This document shows positions 1 through 7,471 of a stretch of 20,138 nucleotides of DNA, in pieces; position 1 is the first letter of the stretch, and each line of letters begins with the position of its first letter. Made by a program: the position numbers and the translations under genes. The notes under the pieces are model-generated. The model was not told the origin of the DNA. It saw only the letters and a list, made by a program, of their open reading frames with translations, and did not search any database. Source of the stretch: Paracoccaceae bacterium (GTDB taxonomy: Bacteria; Pseudomonadota; Alphaproteobacteria; Rhodobacterales; Rhodobacteraceae); NCBI GenBank assembly GCA_007120685.1, contig SKNG01000296.1, positions 1 to 20,138 of the forward strand, in the 5' to 3' direction.

Positions 1-248
1 TCCACGACCCCGTCGCGCACCGCGTCGGGCTGCTGGAACATGCCGATGGCTTCCGGCCCGCCGCGCACGTCGATCTGGATGATGCCCTCGCCGCGTTCGT
101 TCACGGCCTCGACGAATTGCAGGAAGGACTGGGTGTAGACCAGCGTTTCGGGGAAGGCGTGGACCGCGGTAAGGGTCTGCTGGGCCAGCGCGGTGCTGCC
201 CATCAGCGCAATGGCGGCGCTCAGGCCGGTCAGTTTGAGATGTTTCAT
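1..248 (-). CDS. TRAP transporter solute-binding protein, N-terminal part (runs off left edge)
   Basis: Only the first 82 codons are in the window; the gene continues past position 1. The product begins with a Sec signal peptide (positive MKHLK, hydrophobic core, cleavage likely after TALA near residue 22). The mature start (TLTAVHAFPE), followed by a segment ending in GGPEAIGMFQQ, is typical of DctP/TRAP periplasmic binding proteins, which capture carboxylates or related solutes for the DctQM membrane pair. Its ATG overlaps the stop codon of the LeuD-like gene by ATGA, so it belongs to the same operon. It is a different protein from the DctP at 15501-16499, whose signal peptide and mature start do not resemble it. 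Its own DctQ and DctM, if present, lie outside the window. Family call is fairly sure; ligand is unknown. Confidence 0.82.
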   Translation of the reverse strand, partial: MKHLKLTGLSAAIALMGSTALAQQTLTAVHAFPETLVYTQSFLQFVEAVNERGEGIIQIDVRGGPEAIGMFQQPDAVRDGVV

Positions 249-865
249 GATGGTCTCCCTGGTGTTGGGGCCGTGCCCCGGTTTGCGTTGCGTTCGGAGG
301 TGTCCCAGATCCACGGCGCCTGTTCCCGGCGCTTGGCGGCGAATTGGGCGATCTGCGCTCGATAGGAGGCGGTCATGTCGATATCGTCCCAGCCGTTGAT
401 CAGCTTGGTTTTCCACACCGGGTCGATGTCGAACCCCAGCGCCTGCCCGGCGCCGGTGATGGTCTGCGCGTCCAGATCCACGTCCAGCGGCGCGGGCAGG
501 GCGGGCAGCAGCGCGGCGGTGTCGGCGCGGGCGGGCAAGAGGCCGTTGTTCACCGCATTGGCCGCGAAGATATCGCCGAAGCTGGGCGCGATCACCACGC
601 GAAAGCCGGCATCGACCAGCGCATAGACCGCCGCCTCGCGCGAGGAGCCGCTGCCGAAATTGCGCCCCGCCACCAGGACCGAGGCGCCCTTGGCCCCGGG
701 TGCGTCCAGCGGGAAATCCGGCCCGCGCAGGTCGTGCAGCAGGAACCGGCCATAGCCGGCCGAGCGCGGCGCCGACATGAAGCGCGCGGGAATCAGCTGG
801 TCGGTGTCGATATTCTCGGCCGCCATCCCCACGGCCAGGCCCTGATGATGCGTCCAGCCGCTCAT
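245..865 (-). CDS. leuD: LeuD-like hydro-lyase small subunit (isopropylmalate isomerase family, probable catabolic paralogue)
   Basis: 206 residues, the usual size for the swivel-domain small subunit that pairs with LeuC to move or add water across a C=C bond of a dicarboxylate. Family motifs are clear: NIDTDQLIPARF near residues 19-29, GRNFGSGSSRE at 67-77 and FGDIFAANAVNNGLLP at 96-111. Canonical LeuD reads NFGCGSSREHA. Here the Cys is Ser72 and the His after Glu is Ala78, so the subunit has diverged from leucine-biosynthesis enzymes. The start is fixed by the ATGA overlap with the end of the LeuC-like gene. The setting (regulator, TRAP binding protein, catabolic lyase nearby, no leuB or leuA) favours a degradative hydratase, for example of a maleate or alkylmaleate. 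The symbol is a family label only; true leucine synthesis cannot be excluded. Confidence 0.88.
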   Translation of the reverse strand: MSGWTHHQGLAVGMAAENIDTDQLIPARFMSAPRSAGYGRFLLHDLRGPDFPLDAPGAKGASVLVAGRNFGSGSSREAAVYALVDAGFRVVIAPSFGDIFAANAVNNGLLPARADTAALLPALPAPLDVDLDAQTITGAGQALGFDIDPVWKTKLINGWDDIDMTASYRAQIAQFAAKRREQAPWIWDTSERNANRGTAPTPGRPS

Positions 866-2250
866 GCCCGCCCCCGCAGAAGCGGCCGCACATCGGCCAG
901 ATGGCCGGTCACGGCGGCGGCGGCGACCATGGCGGGCGACATCAGATGCGTGCGCGCCCCCGGCCCCTGACGGCCACGGAAATTCCGGTTGGTCGAGGAG
1001 GCGCAGCGCCTGCCCGGCGGCACAAGGTCGCCATTCATCCCCACGCACATCGAGCAGCCCGAGGCGACCCAGTCCAGCCCGGCATCCCTGAACACCCGGT
1101 CCAGCCCCTCGCCCTCTGCCTGCGCCTTGACGAGCGTCGAGCCGGGCGAGACCATGCCCGGCACCTTCGCCCGCCGCCCGGCCAGCACGGCGGCGGCGGC
1201 GCGCAGATCCTCGATGCGGGCATTGGTGCACGACCCGATGAACACCTGATCCACCGCCACCTCGGTCAGCTTCTGCCCCGGGCGCAGGCCCATGTAATCC
1301 AGCGCCTGGGCAATGCGGGCGGCCTTCCCCTCGGGCGCGCGGGCGGGGTCGGGCACGGTGGCGGTGATGGGCGCCGCATCCTCGGGCGAGGTGCCCCAGG
1401 TGACCACCGGCGCGACCAAGCCCATGTCGATGCTCTCCTCGCGGTCGAATTCGGCGCCCGCATCGGTGGCCAGCCCCGCCCAGTCCTCGGCCGCGCGGTC
1501 GAAATCGGCCGGCGCATGGGGCCGGGCGCGCAGCCAGTCGAAGAGAACCTGATCCGGCGCCACCATCCCGCAGCGCGCGCCACCCTCGATCGACAGGTTG
1601 CACAGCGTCAGCCGCCCCTCGACGCTGAGCGCCCGCACCGCCGGCCCGGCATATTCCACCGCATGCCCGCGCGCGCCGTCTGCCCCCAGGGCGGCGATCC
1701 AGTGCAGCGCCATGTCCTTTGCCCCCACGCCGGGCGCAGCGGTGCCGTGAAAGTTCAGCCGCATCCGCGCGGGCTTCTTCTGCCACACCGTCTGCGTGGC
1801 CAGCACATGCGCCACCTCCGTCGCGCCGATGCCGAAACCGTAAGCCCCCAGTGCGCCGTGGGTCGAGGTGTGGCTGTCGCCGCAAACCACCAGCATGCCG
1901 GGCAGCGTCAGCCCCTGTTCCGGCCCGGTGACATGCACGATCCCCTGGCGCGGGTCATCCAGCCCGAACAGCCGCACCCCGTGCCGCGCGGCATTGCCCT
2001 CCAGCGTCGCCACCATCCGGGCGATATCGGGGTCGGTGATCCCCCCGCCCCGCCGCGTCGGCACATAGTGATCGGCCACCCCCACGGTCAGCGCGGGTTC
2101 CGCCACCGCAAGCCCGCGCGCGTCCAGCTTGGCAAAGGCGTGGTGCGAGCCCTCATGCACGTAATGCCGGTCCACCCATAGCAGGCTCGCGCCATCCTCG
2201 CGGGTCAGCACGACATGGGCATCCCACAGCTTGTCGAACAGCGTCCTCAT
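862..2250 (-). CDS. leuC: LeuC-like hydro-lyase large subunit (4Fe-4S, probable catabolic paralogue)
   Basis: 462 residues, full length for the aconitase-family large subunit. The three iron-sulfur cysteines are present: Cys341 in GSCTN, and Cys399 and Cys402 in GCSMC. Other signatures are VCGDSHTSTHGALGAYGFGIG-type sequence at 122-142 and TNRNFRGRQGPGARTHLMSPA at 420-440. The cluster should dehydrate or hydrate a 2-hydroxy dicarboxylate together with the small subunit. The N-terminal substrate loop, normally HEVTSPQAF in LeuC, is here HEGSHHAF at residues 32-39, which suggests a different substrate side chain. The ATG at 2250 is chosen because it overlaps the GntR stop (ATGA) and gives the canonical MRTLFDKLWDAHVV start. 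Close relatives of this architecture include maleate, citraconate and dimethylmaleate hydratases as well as LeuC; the window alone does not decide between them. Confidence 0.9.
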   Translation of the reverse strand: MRTLFDKLWDAHVVLTREDGASLLWVDRHYVHEGSHHAFAKLDARGLAVAEPALTVGVADHYVPTRRGGGITDPDIARMVATLEGNAARHGVRLFGLDDPRQGIVHVTGPEQGLTLPGMLVVCGDSHTSTHGALGAYGFGIGATEVAHVLATQTVWQKKPARMRLNFHGTAAPGVGAKDMALHWIAALGADGARGHAVEYAGPAVRALSVEGRLTLCNLSIEGGARCGMVAPDQVLFDWLRARPHAPADFDRAAEDWAGLATDAGAEFDREESIDMGLVAPVVTWGTSPEDAAPITATVPDPARAPEGKAARIAQALDYMGLRPGQKLTEVAVDQVFIGSCTNARIEDLRAAAAVLAGRRAKVPGMVSPGSTLVKAQAEGEGLDRVFRDAGLDWVASGCSMCVGMNGDLVPPGRRCASSTNRNFRGRQGPGARTHLMSPAMVAAAAVTGHLADVRPLLRGRA

Positions 2251-3041
2251 TCCGCCGCCCCTGCTAGCGGGGTCAGCACCGGCTCCCAATGCCGCGTATC
2301 GCTGTCGCCCACGCGGTTCAGCACCATCTCCAGCCGGAACCGGTCTGGCCGGTAGAGCGCGGCCAGATGTTCCACCCCCTGCCCGGTCACGTCATAGACC
2401 ACGCGCGTCAGCGCGATCAGCGCCGCGCCGGGGGTGAGGTCCAGCGCCTCGGCCACCTCGGGCGTGGCCAGCGTGGCGGAAATCGACTGTTCGGCGCGGT
2501 CCACCTGCACGCCGGAGCGTTCCAGCAGCCGGAATAGCGGCACCGTGGCGAGATCGGTTTCGGAAAAATCCTGCGCGATCGTCTCGGGGACATGGGTGGT
2601 CAGATGCGAAAACGGCGCGCCCTCGACCAGTCGCACCCGCACCGCGCGCTGCACGCGGGCCGCACTGCGCAGGGCCTGCGCCACCCCGGGGGGCGGGGTG
2701 ACATAGGCGAAGGACAGAAGCCGCGCCGTGGTCTGCTGGCCCATGCGCACAAGCTGCGGCATCAGCGTGGCGAAATCGGCGGCGATGGCGGGTTGCGGCG
2801 CGGCGGGACGCGCGACCGTGGTGCCCGAGCCCGCGCGCCGCTCTATCAGCCCGTCGGCGGCCAGCGCATCCAGCGCCCGGCGGACGGTGACGCGGGAAAC
2901 CCCGTGCGCCTCGGCCAGCCGCAATTCGCCCGGCAGGGCGGCGCCCGTGGCATGATCCCCGCGCAGGATCTCGTCGCGCAGCAGCAGGTAGACGCGCTGC
3001 GCCTTGCCCCCTTCCGGTGTCTGCCCCGCGATCTGCGCCAT
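2247..3041 (-). CDS. GntR-family transcriptional regulator, HutC/UTRA type
   Basis: 264 residues. The N-terminal winged helix-turn-helix spans about residues 15-77, with the signature GELRLAEAHGVSRVTVRRAL and the wing GLIERRAGSGTTV. The remainder (about 95-240) fits a UTRA ligand-binding domain, ending in the typical LTRVVYD and ALYRPDRFRLEM segments. HutC-type regulators usually repress a catabolic operon until a pathway metabolite binds UTRA. The gene is first in the operon with the LeuC/LeuD-like subunits (ATGA overlap) and is divergent from the tautomerase-HyuBA operon, so it most likely controls both sides and itself. Candidate operators lie at 3113-3129 and 3148-3167. The ATG at 3041 has a purine-rich GAAGGG just upstream. 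Family assignment is firm; effector is unknown. Confidence 0.92.
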   Translation of the reverse strand: MAQIAGQTPEGGKAQRVYLLLRDEILRGDHATGAALPGELRLAEAHGVSRVTVRRALDALAADGLIERRAGSGTTVARPAAPQPAIAADFATLMPQLVRMGQQTTARLLSFAYVTPPPGVAQALRSAARVQRAVRVRLVEGAPFSHLTTHVPETIAQDFSETDLATVPLFRLLERSGVQVDRAEQSISATLATPEVAEALDLTPGAALIALTRVVYDVTGQGVEHLAALYRPDRFRLEMVLNRVGDSDTRHWEPVLTPLAGAAE

Positions 3042-3112
3042 GCACCCTTCCCCGTCAAATCACGCCGGATGTTAGCGAGGCGGCGCAACAAAGCAACCGG
3101 TTTGTATGCTAT

Positions 3113-3129
3113 GACATAAAATAAATGTC
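3113..3129. promoter_or_regulatory. Inverted repeat GACAT-N7-ATGTC in divergent control region
   Basis: Five-base arms GACAT (3113-3117) and ATGTC (3125-3129) are separated by an AT-only 7-base spacer, inside an AT-rich island that stands out from GC-rich flanks. On the minus strand, a weak promoter for the GntR gene (TTGGTG at 3145-3140, TATTTT at 3123-3118) would overlap it. It could be an operator or only a promoter element. The half-site recurs at 17441-17456. Confidence 0.4.
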
Positions 3130-3156
3130 TTTTCATCGTCACCAAAGCTGTATTAT
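3130..3156 (+). promoter_or_regulatory. Possible promoter of the tautomerase-hyuBA operon
   Basis: A -10-like TATTAT lies at 3151-3156 with a weak -35-like TTTTCA at 3130-3135 (spacing 15). It is the only AT-rich stretch upstream of the operon and overlaps the inverted repeat at 3148-3167. The -35 is poor, so this is a tentative call. Confidence 0.3.
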
Positions 3157-3167
3157 CAAAAATACAG
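3148..3167. promoter_or_regulatory. Candidate GntR operator: inverted repeat CTGTATT-N6-AATACAG
   Basis: Perfect 7-base arms at 3148-3154 and 3161-3167 with a 6-base spacer, ending 22 bases before the tautomerase ATG. The size and GTAT/ATAC arms suit a dimeric HutC-type GntR protein, and the GntR gene is the divergent neighbour. The left arm overlaps the TATTAT that is the best plus-strand -10 candidate, so binding would block the tautomerase-HyuBA operon. Binding is inferred, not shown. Confidence 0.5.
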
Positions 3168-3189
3168 GTTCAGCGCGCGGGGTTCTGCC

Positions 3190-3735
3190 ATGCCGATTGC
3201 CACCATCGACCTGCTGGAAGGCTACGGGCCGGATGTGAAGGCCCGCCTGGGGCTGGCCGTGACGCTGGCCATCGGCGGGGTGATCGACGCCGCGCCCGAG
3301 GCGATCACGGTGATTCTGCGCGACATGCCGCAGGCGAACTATTTCCGTGCCGGCACCCCGCGCCAGCCCGCCCACGCCCTACCCGACGGGGCAGAGGTGG
3401 TGCGCGCCTATCTGGCGGCGATGGAGGCGCGCGACCTGCCCGCCGCCCGCGCCCATCTGGCGCCGGACTTCACCATGACCTTTCCCGGCGGCGTGACCAT
3501 GACCGCGCTGGAGGATCTGATCGCCTGGGCCGCGCCGCGCTACCGCTTCGTGACGAAAAACTATGACCGCTTCGACGCGATGGGGAGCGTGGTCTATTGC
3601 TTCGGCACGCTTTCGGGCGAATGGCCGGACGGCACGGGCTTTGCCGGCATCCGTTTCATCGACCGGTTCGAGCTGCAGGGCGGGCTGATCACCCGGCAGG
3701 ACGTCTGGAACGATATGGGCGAGGTGCGCGGATGA
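3190..3735 (+). CDS. Tautomerase (4-OT type) fused to an NTF2/SnoaL-like domain
   Basis: 181 residues with two domains. Residues 1-58 match the 4-oxalocrotonate tautomerase fold: Met then Pro (the catalytic N-terminal proline after Met removal), the PIATIDLLEG strand and an ILRDMPQANYF segment equivalent to the 4-OT end. Counting from the proline, the 4-OT residues Arg11 and Arg39 are Tyr and Thr here, so substrate binding must differ. Residues about 68-175 look like a SnoaL/NTF2 cone (VVRAYLAAMEARDLPAARAHLAPDF-like start, then FPGG, ending RFIDRFEL), a fold used by ketosteroid isomerase-like enzymes and small-ligand binders. It opens the plus-strand operon and overlaps hyuB by ATGA. A keto-enol isomerisation role is likely; the fusion itself is unusual. 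The Shine-Dalgarno before the ATG is weak (GGGG). Confidence 0.78.
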   Translation: MPIATIDLLEGYGPDVKARLGLAVTLAIGGVIDAAPEAITVILRDMPQANYFRAGTPRQPAHALPDGAEVVRAYLAAMEARDLPAARAHLAPDFTMTFPGGVTMTALEDLIAWAAPRYRFVTKNYDRFDAMGSVVYCFGTLSGEWPDGTGFAGIRFIDRFELQGGLITRQDVWNDMGEVRG

Positions 3736-5420
3736 CCATCGACCCCATCACCCTGGCCGTGCTCGCCGGCCGCATGGAGCAGATCGCCGACGAGATGGAC
3801 GCGACACTGTTCCGTTCAGCCTTCAACCCCATCATCGCCGAGGCGCATGACGCCAGCCACGGCCTTTACCACGCCGAGACGGGCGAGACCCTGGTGCAGG
3901 GCAAGTCCGGCCTGCCGATCTTCGTCGGTGTCATGGCCTTTGCGGTGAAGGCCGTGATCGACAAGGCCGCGGCTGACGGCGATCTGGCCGAAGGCGATAT
4001 CTACATCTTCAACGACGCCCATATCGGCGGCACGCATCTGTCCGACATGCGGCTGGTGCGGCCATATTTCCATCAGGGCCGGGTGTTCTGCCACCTCGCC
4101 TCGGTCGGCCATTGGCACGACATGGGCGGCGCGGTGCCGGGCAACTACAACCCGCAGGCGACCGAGGTGTTTCAGGAGGCTTTCGTCCTGCCCCCCGTCA
4201 AGCTGATGCGCGGCGGCGTGCTGCAACAGGATGTGGTCGATATCATCCTGCGCAACACCCGCCTGCCGGCCAGCGCGCAGGGCGATCTGAACGGGCAGCT
4301 GAACGCGCTGGATCTGGGGGTGAAGCGGCTCGATGCGCTGCTGGCAGAATACGGGGCCGAGACGGTGCGCGCCGCGCTGGAGGCCCTTTCGGACCGCGCC
4401 GAGCGGTTGATAAGGGCCGAGGTGGCAGCCCTGCCCGACGGGCGCTGGCAGGCCGAGGATTTTCTGGACAATGACGGGATCAGTGACGCGCCCCTGCCGG
4501 TCCGCGTGGCGTTGCAGATCAAGGGCGACCGGCTCAGCCTCGATTTCACCGGCACTGCGCCGGCCACCGCCGGGCCGGTGAACATCAGCCGCGGCACGGC
4601 CGAGGCGGCGGTCTATGTGGCGATCAAGCACATCTTCCCCGGCCTGCCCGCCAATGCCGGGGTGATGCGGCCGCTGGCCATCACCATCCCCGAGCGCAGC
4701 CTGCTCTCGGCCGAATTCCCGGCGCCGACGGGGGGATATACGGAAACCATCCTGCGCATGATCGACGTCATCTTCGCAGGCTTCGCGCAGGCCGCGCCGG
4801 ACCGGGTGGTTGCCAATGCCTATGGCACGATCAACGCGCTGTCGCTGGCCGGGCACCGGGGGGATGGTCGGCGCTGGGTGATGTTCAGCTTCTACGGCGG
4901 CGGGCATGGCGGCTCGGCGGAAGGCGACGGGCTGAACCACGGCAACGCGCCGATATCCACCGCCACCATCCCGCCGGTGGAGATTCTGGAAGCCGCCTAT
5001 CCGGTGCGCTTCACGCAATGGGCGCTCAGGCCCGACAGCGCCGGGGCGGGGATGCACCGCGGGGGCCTGGGCGCGGTCTATGAGATCGAACTTCTGGAAG
5101 AAAGCGCGCAGGCCTTCCTGTTCGGCGAGCGGGGGTGTTTCGCACCAAAGGGTGCGGCGGGCGGCGGCAAGGCGGCGCTGAACCGGTTCGGTTTTCAAAA
5201 CGGCGGCGACTGGCACGCGCCGCCGTTGGTGTCGAAAATGGTGGGGATCGGGTTGAAAAGGGGCGAGCGGGTGCGGTTGGAAACGCCGGGTGGCGGCGGT
5301 TATGGCCTGCCGGAAAACCGCGCCCCGGCGCTTGTGGCGCGGGATGTGGTGATGGGTTATCTGACGGCCGAGGCCGCCGACCGCGACTATGGGATCGCCT
5401 GGCGGGAGGGGCAGCAATGA
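3732..5420 (+). CDS. hyuB: Hydantoinase B/oxoprolinase-family subunit (HyuB)
   Basis: 562 residues, within the usual 520-590 range. It carries the family signatures: an N-terminal MDATLFRSAFNPIIAEAHDAS region (22-42), FNDAHIGGTHLSDM (93-106), ASVGHWHDMGGAVPG (123-137) and the Gly-rich GGGHGGSAEGDG and TPGGGGYG near the C-terminus. HyuB proteins pair with HyuA to form ATP-dependent N-methylhydantoinase, 5-oxoprolinase, caprolactamase or the related acetone/acetophenone carboxylases. They either open a cyclic amide or carboxylate a carbonyl compound via a phosphorylated intermediate. The ATG at 3732 overlaps the upstream stop (ATGA) and begins MTIDPITLAV, the usual family start. Substrate is not readable from sequence; the lack of amidase chemistry downstream leaves lactam opening and carboxylation both possible. 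Confidence 0.92.
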   Translation: MTIDPITLAVLAGRMEQIADEMDATLFRSAFNPIIAEAHDASHGLYHAETGETLVQGKSGLPIFVGVMAFAVKAVIDKAAADGDLAEGDIYIFNDAHIGGTHLSDMRLVRPYFHQGRVFCHLASVGHWHDMGGAVPGNYNPQATEVFQEAFVLPPVKLMRGGVLQQDVVDIILRNTRLPASAQGDLNGQLNALDLGVKRLDALLAEYGAETVRAALEALSDRAERLIRAEVAALPDGRWQAEDFLDNDGISDAPLPVRVALQIKGDRLSLDFTGTAPATAGPVNISRGTAEAAVYVAIKHIFPGLPANAGVMRPLAITIPERSLLSAEFPAPTGGYTETILRMIDVIFAGFAQAAPDRVVANAYGTINALSLAGHRGDGRRWVMFSFYGGGHGGSAEGDGLNHGNAPISTATIPPVEILEAAYPVRFTQWALRPDSAGAGMHRGGLGAVYEIELLEESAQAFLFGERGCFAPKGAAGGGKAALNRFGFQNGGDWHAPPLVSKMVGIGLKRGERVRLETPGGGGYGLPENRAPALVARDVVMGYLTAEAADRDYGIAWREGQQ

Positions 5421-7471
5421 CCCGCCAGACCATGATCGGCGTCGATGTCGGCGGCACCTTTACCGATGTCTTCGCGCTGGACGAGGCCACCGGGCAGGCC
5501 CGCGTCGCCAAGGTGCCCACCACGCGGCCCGATCAGTCCGGCGGGTTCCTGAATGGCATCGGCGCGCAGGTGGCGGATCTTTCCACCGTCGCCAGCGTCG
5601 TGCACGGCACCACCGCCGGGACCAACGCGCTGCTGGAGCGCAAGGGCGCGCGGATCGGGATCATCACCACGGCAGGGTTCCGCGACGTGCTGGAGATGCG
5701 CCGCCGCGACCGCCCCCGCACCTGGGGCCTGCGCGGCGATTTCGACCCCGTGGTGCCGCGCGATCTGCGGCTGGAAGTGCCCGAGCGCGTGCTGGCCGAT
5801 GGCACGTTGCACACGCCCGTCGATCTGGATGCCGTGCGCGCGGCTGGACGGACGCTGCTGGATCAGGGCTGCGCGGCGGTGGCGGTGCTGTTCGTCAATG
5901 CCTATGCCAACCCGGAAAACGAACGCGCCGCGCTCGCGACCTTGCGCGCGATCTGGCCGAATGCGCATGTCTCCTGCTCCTCCGACATCCTGCCCGAGAT
6001 CCGCGAGTTCGAACGCTTTTCCACCGCCGCGCTGAATGCCTACCTGCAGCCCGAGGTCTCGGGTTATCTGGCCCGACTGGAAGCTGCCCTGCGTGAGAGG
6101 GGATTCGGCGGCGAGTTCCTGATCGTGCAGTCGAACGGCGGGGTGATGGCGGTGGATACCGCCTGCCGCCTGCCGGTGCGCACCGCGCTGTCCGGCCCCG
6201 CTGCCGGGGTGATCGCGGCCGCCTATATCGCCGAGACCGCGGGCTTTCCGGACATCATCACCGGCGACATGGGCGGCACCTCTTTTGACGTGTCGCTCAT
6301 CGCCGGGGGCCAGCCGGCGCTGGCCGCGCAGACGTCCATCGACTTCGGCATGGTGGTGCGCACCCCGATGATCGAGATCACCACCATCGGCGCGGGCGGC
6401 GGGTCCATCGCCTGGGTCGACAAGGGGGGGCTGTTGATGATCGGCCCGGAAAGCGCGGGCTCCGACCCCGGCCCGGTCGCCTACGGGCGCGGCAACACAA
6501 GGCCCACGGTGACCGATGCCAATATCGTGCTGGGCCGGATCGACCCCGACCGGCCCATCGGCGGCGGGCGGCTTGATGTGGCGGCGGCGCGGGTGGCCAT
6601 CGACCGGCATGTTGGCCAGCCGCTGGGCCTGAGCACCGAAGAGGCCGCCGAGGCGATCATCCGCGTCGCGAACGCCCGCATGGCAGGCGCCATCCGGCTG
6701 GTCAGCATCGAGCGCGGGCATGATCCGGCGCGCTTTGCCTTCATGCCCTTCGGCGGCGGCGGCGCGCTGCACGCGGGCGCGATGCTGGCCGAGGTCGGCC
6801 TCGCCCGCGCCATCGTGCCGCGCTACCCGGGCGTGACCAGCGCCATGGGCTGCGTGATCGCCGACATGCGGCAGGATTTCGTGCAGACCGTCAACGAGAT
6901 GACCGACAGCGCCGACACAGGCGGCTTGGGGGCGCTGATCCAGGACCATGTCGATCAGGGCATGCGGATGCTGGAGGCTGCGGGCGTCACCTTTGCCGGC
7001 CGCGCGGTCGAGGTGGCGCTGGACATGGCCTATCTGGGCCAGACCCATACCGTCGCCGTGCCCCTGCCGGTGACGGTGCAAGAGGGCCGCGTCACCCCGC
7101 CCGAGCGTGCGCAGATCGCCACGGCCTTCGACGCCGCCTATACCGCCACATATGGCCGGCTTCTGCCCGGGGGCGTCACGCGCATCCTGAACCTGCGCAC
7201 CGCTGTCATTGGGCAGCGGCCCAAGTTCGACCTCGCCAGCCTGGCGCCGCAGGGCGAAGGCACAACCACCCCGCGCGCCACGCGCCGCGTGCATCTGGGC
7301 GCATGGGTCGAGGCCGCGATCTACGACCGGCTGTCCCTTCCCGTCGGCGCGGCAATCCCCGGCCCGGCGGTGCTGGAACAGCCCGACACCACCATCCTGA
7401 TCGAGCCGGGACTGATCGGCAGGGTGGACGCATACGGCAACTTGATCCTGACCCGGGCAGAGGCAGCATGA
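5417..7471 (+). CDS. hyuA: Hydantoinase A/oxoprolinase-family ATP-binding subunit (HyuA)
   Basis: 684 residues, normal for HyuA. The actin-like ATPase motifs are intact: phosphate-1 loop GVDVGGTFTDVF at residues 8-19, phosphate-2 motif GDMGGTSFDVSLI near 284-296, and the FGGGGALHAG adenosine loop near 447-456. The protein phosphorylates the carbonyl or enol oxygen of the substrate, which HyuB then processes. The ATG at 5417 is preceded by GGGAGGGG, a strong Shine-Dalgarno inside the hyuB end, and overlaps the hyuB stop by ATGA, so equal production of the two subunits is expected. The long upstream extension of the same frame is the shadow of hyuB. Function of the HyuAB pair is certain at family level; the compound attacked is unknown. 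Confidence 0.93.
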   Translation: MTRQTMIGVDVGGTFTDVFALDEATGQARVAKVPTTRPDQSGGFLNGIGAQVADLSTVASVVHGTTAGTNALLERKGARIGIITTAGFRDVLEMRRRDRPRTWGLRGDFDPVVPRDLRLEVPERVLADGTLHTPVDLDAVRAAGRTLLDQGCAAVAVLFVNAYANPENERAALATLRAIWPNAHVSCSSDILPEIREFERFSTAALNAYLQPEVSGYLARLEAALRERGFGGEFLIVQSNGGVMAVDTACRLPVRTALSGPAAGVIAAAYIAETAGFPDIITGDMGGTSFDVSLIAGGQPALAAQTSIDFGMVVRTPMIEITTIGAGGGSIAWVDKGGLLMIGPESAGSDPGPVAYGRGNTRPTVTDANIVLGRIDPDRPIGGGRLDVAAARVAIDRHVGQPLGLSTEEAAEAIIRVANARMAGAIRLVSIERGHDPARFAFMPFGGGGALHAGAMLAEVGLARAIVPRYPGVTSAMGCVIADMRQDFVQTVNEMTDSADTGGLGALIQDHVDQGMRMLEAAGVTFAGRAVEVALDMAYLGQTHTVAVPLPVTVQEGRVTPPERAQIATAFDAAYTATYGRLLPGGVTRILNLRTAVIGQRPKFDLASLAPQGEGTTTPRATRRVHLGAWVEAAIYDRLSLPVGAAIPGPAVLEQPDTTILIEPGLIGRVDAYGNLILTRAEAA

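Noticed and set aside
901..2181. Plus-strand open frame opposite the LeuC-like gene
   Set aside because: Antisense shadow of a gene with intact iron-sulfur motifs.
862..2250. LeuC/LeuD as plain leucine-biosynthesis enzymes
   Set aside because: Altered substrate motifs, GntR and TRAP partners, and no leuA or leuB nearby make this less likely, though not excluded.
3816..5417. Long minus-strand open frame opposite hyuB
   Set aside because: Composition rich in His, Gln, Arg and Pro, no domain, complete overlap with hyuB.
5387..7294. Long minus-strand open frame (635 codons) opposite hyuA
   Set aside because: It is an antisense shadow caused by high GC at third codon positions. It resembles no family and lies fully over a gene with intact ATPase motifs.
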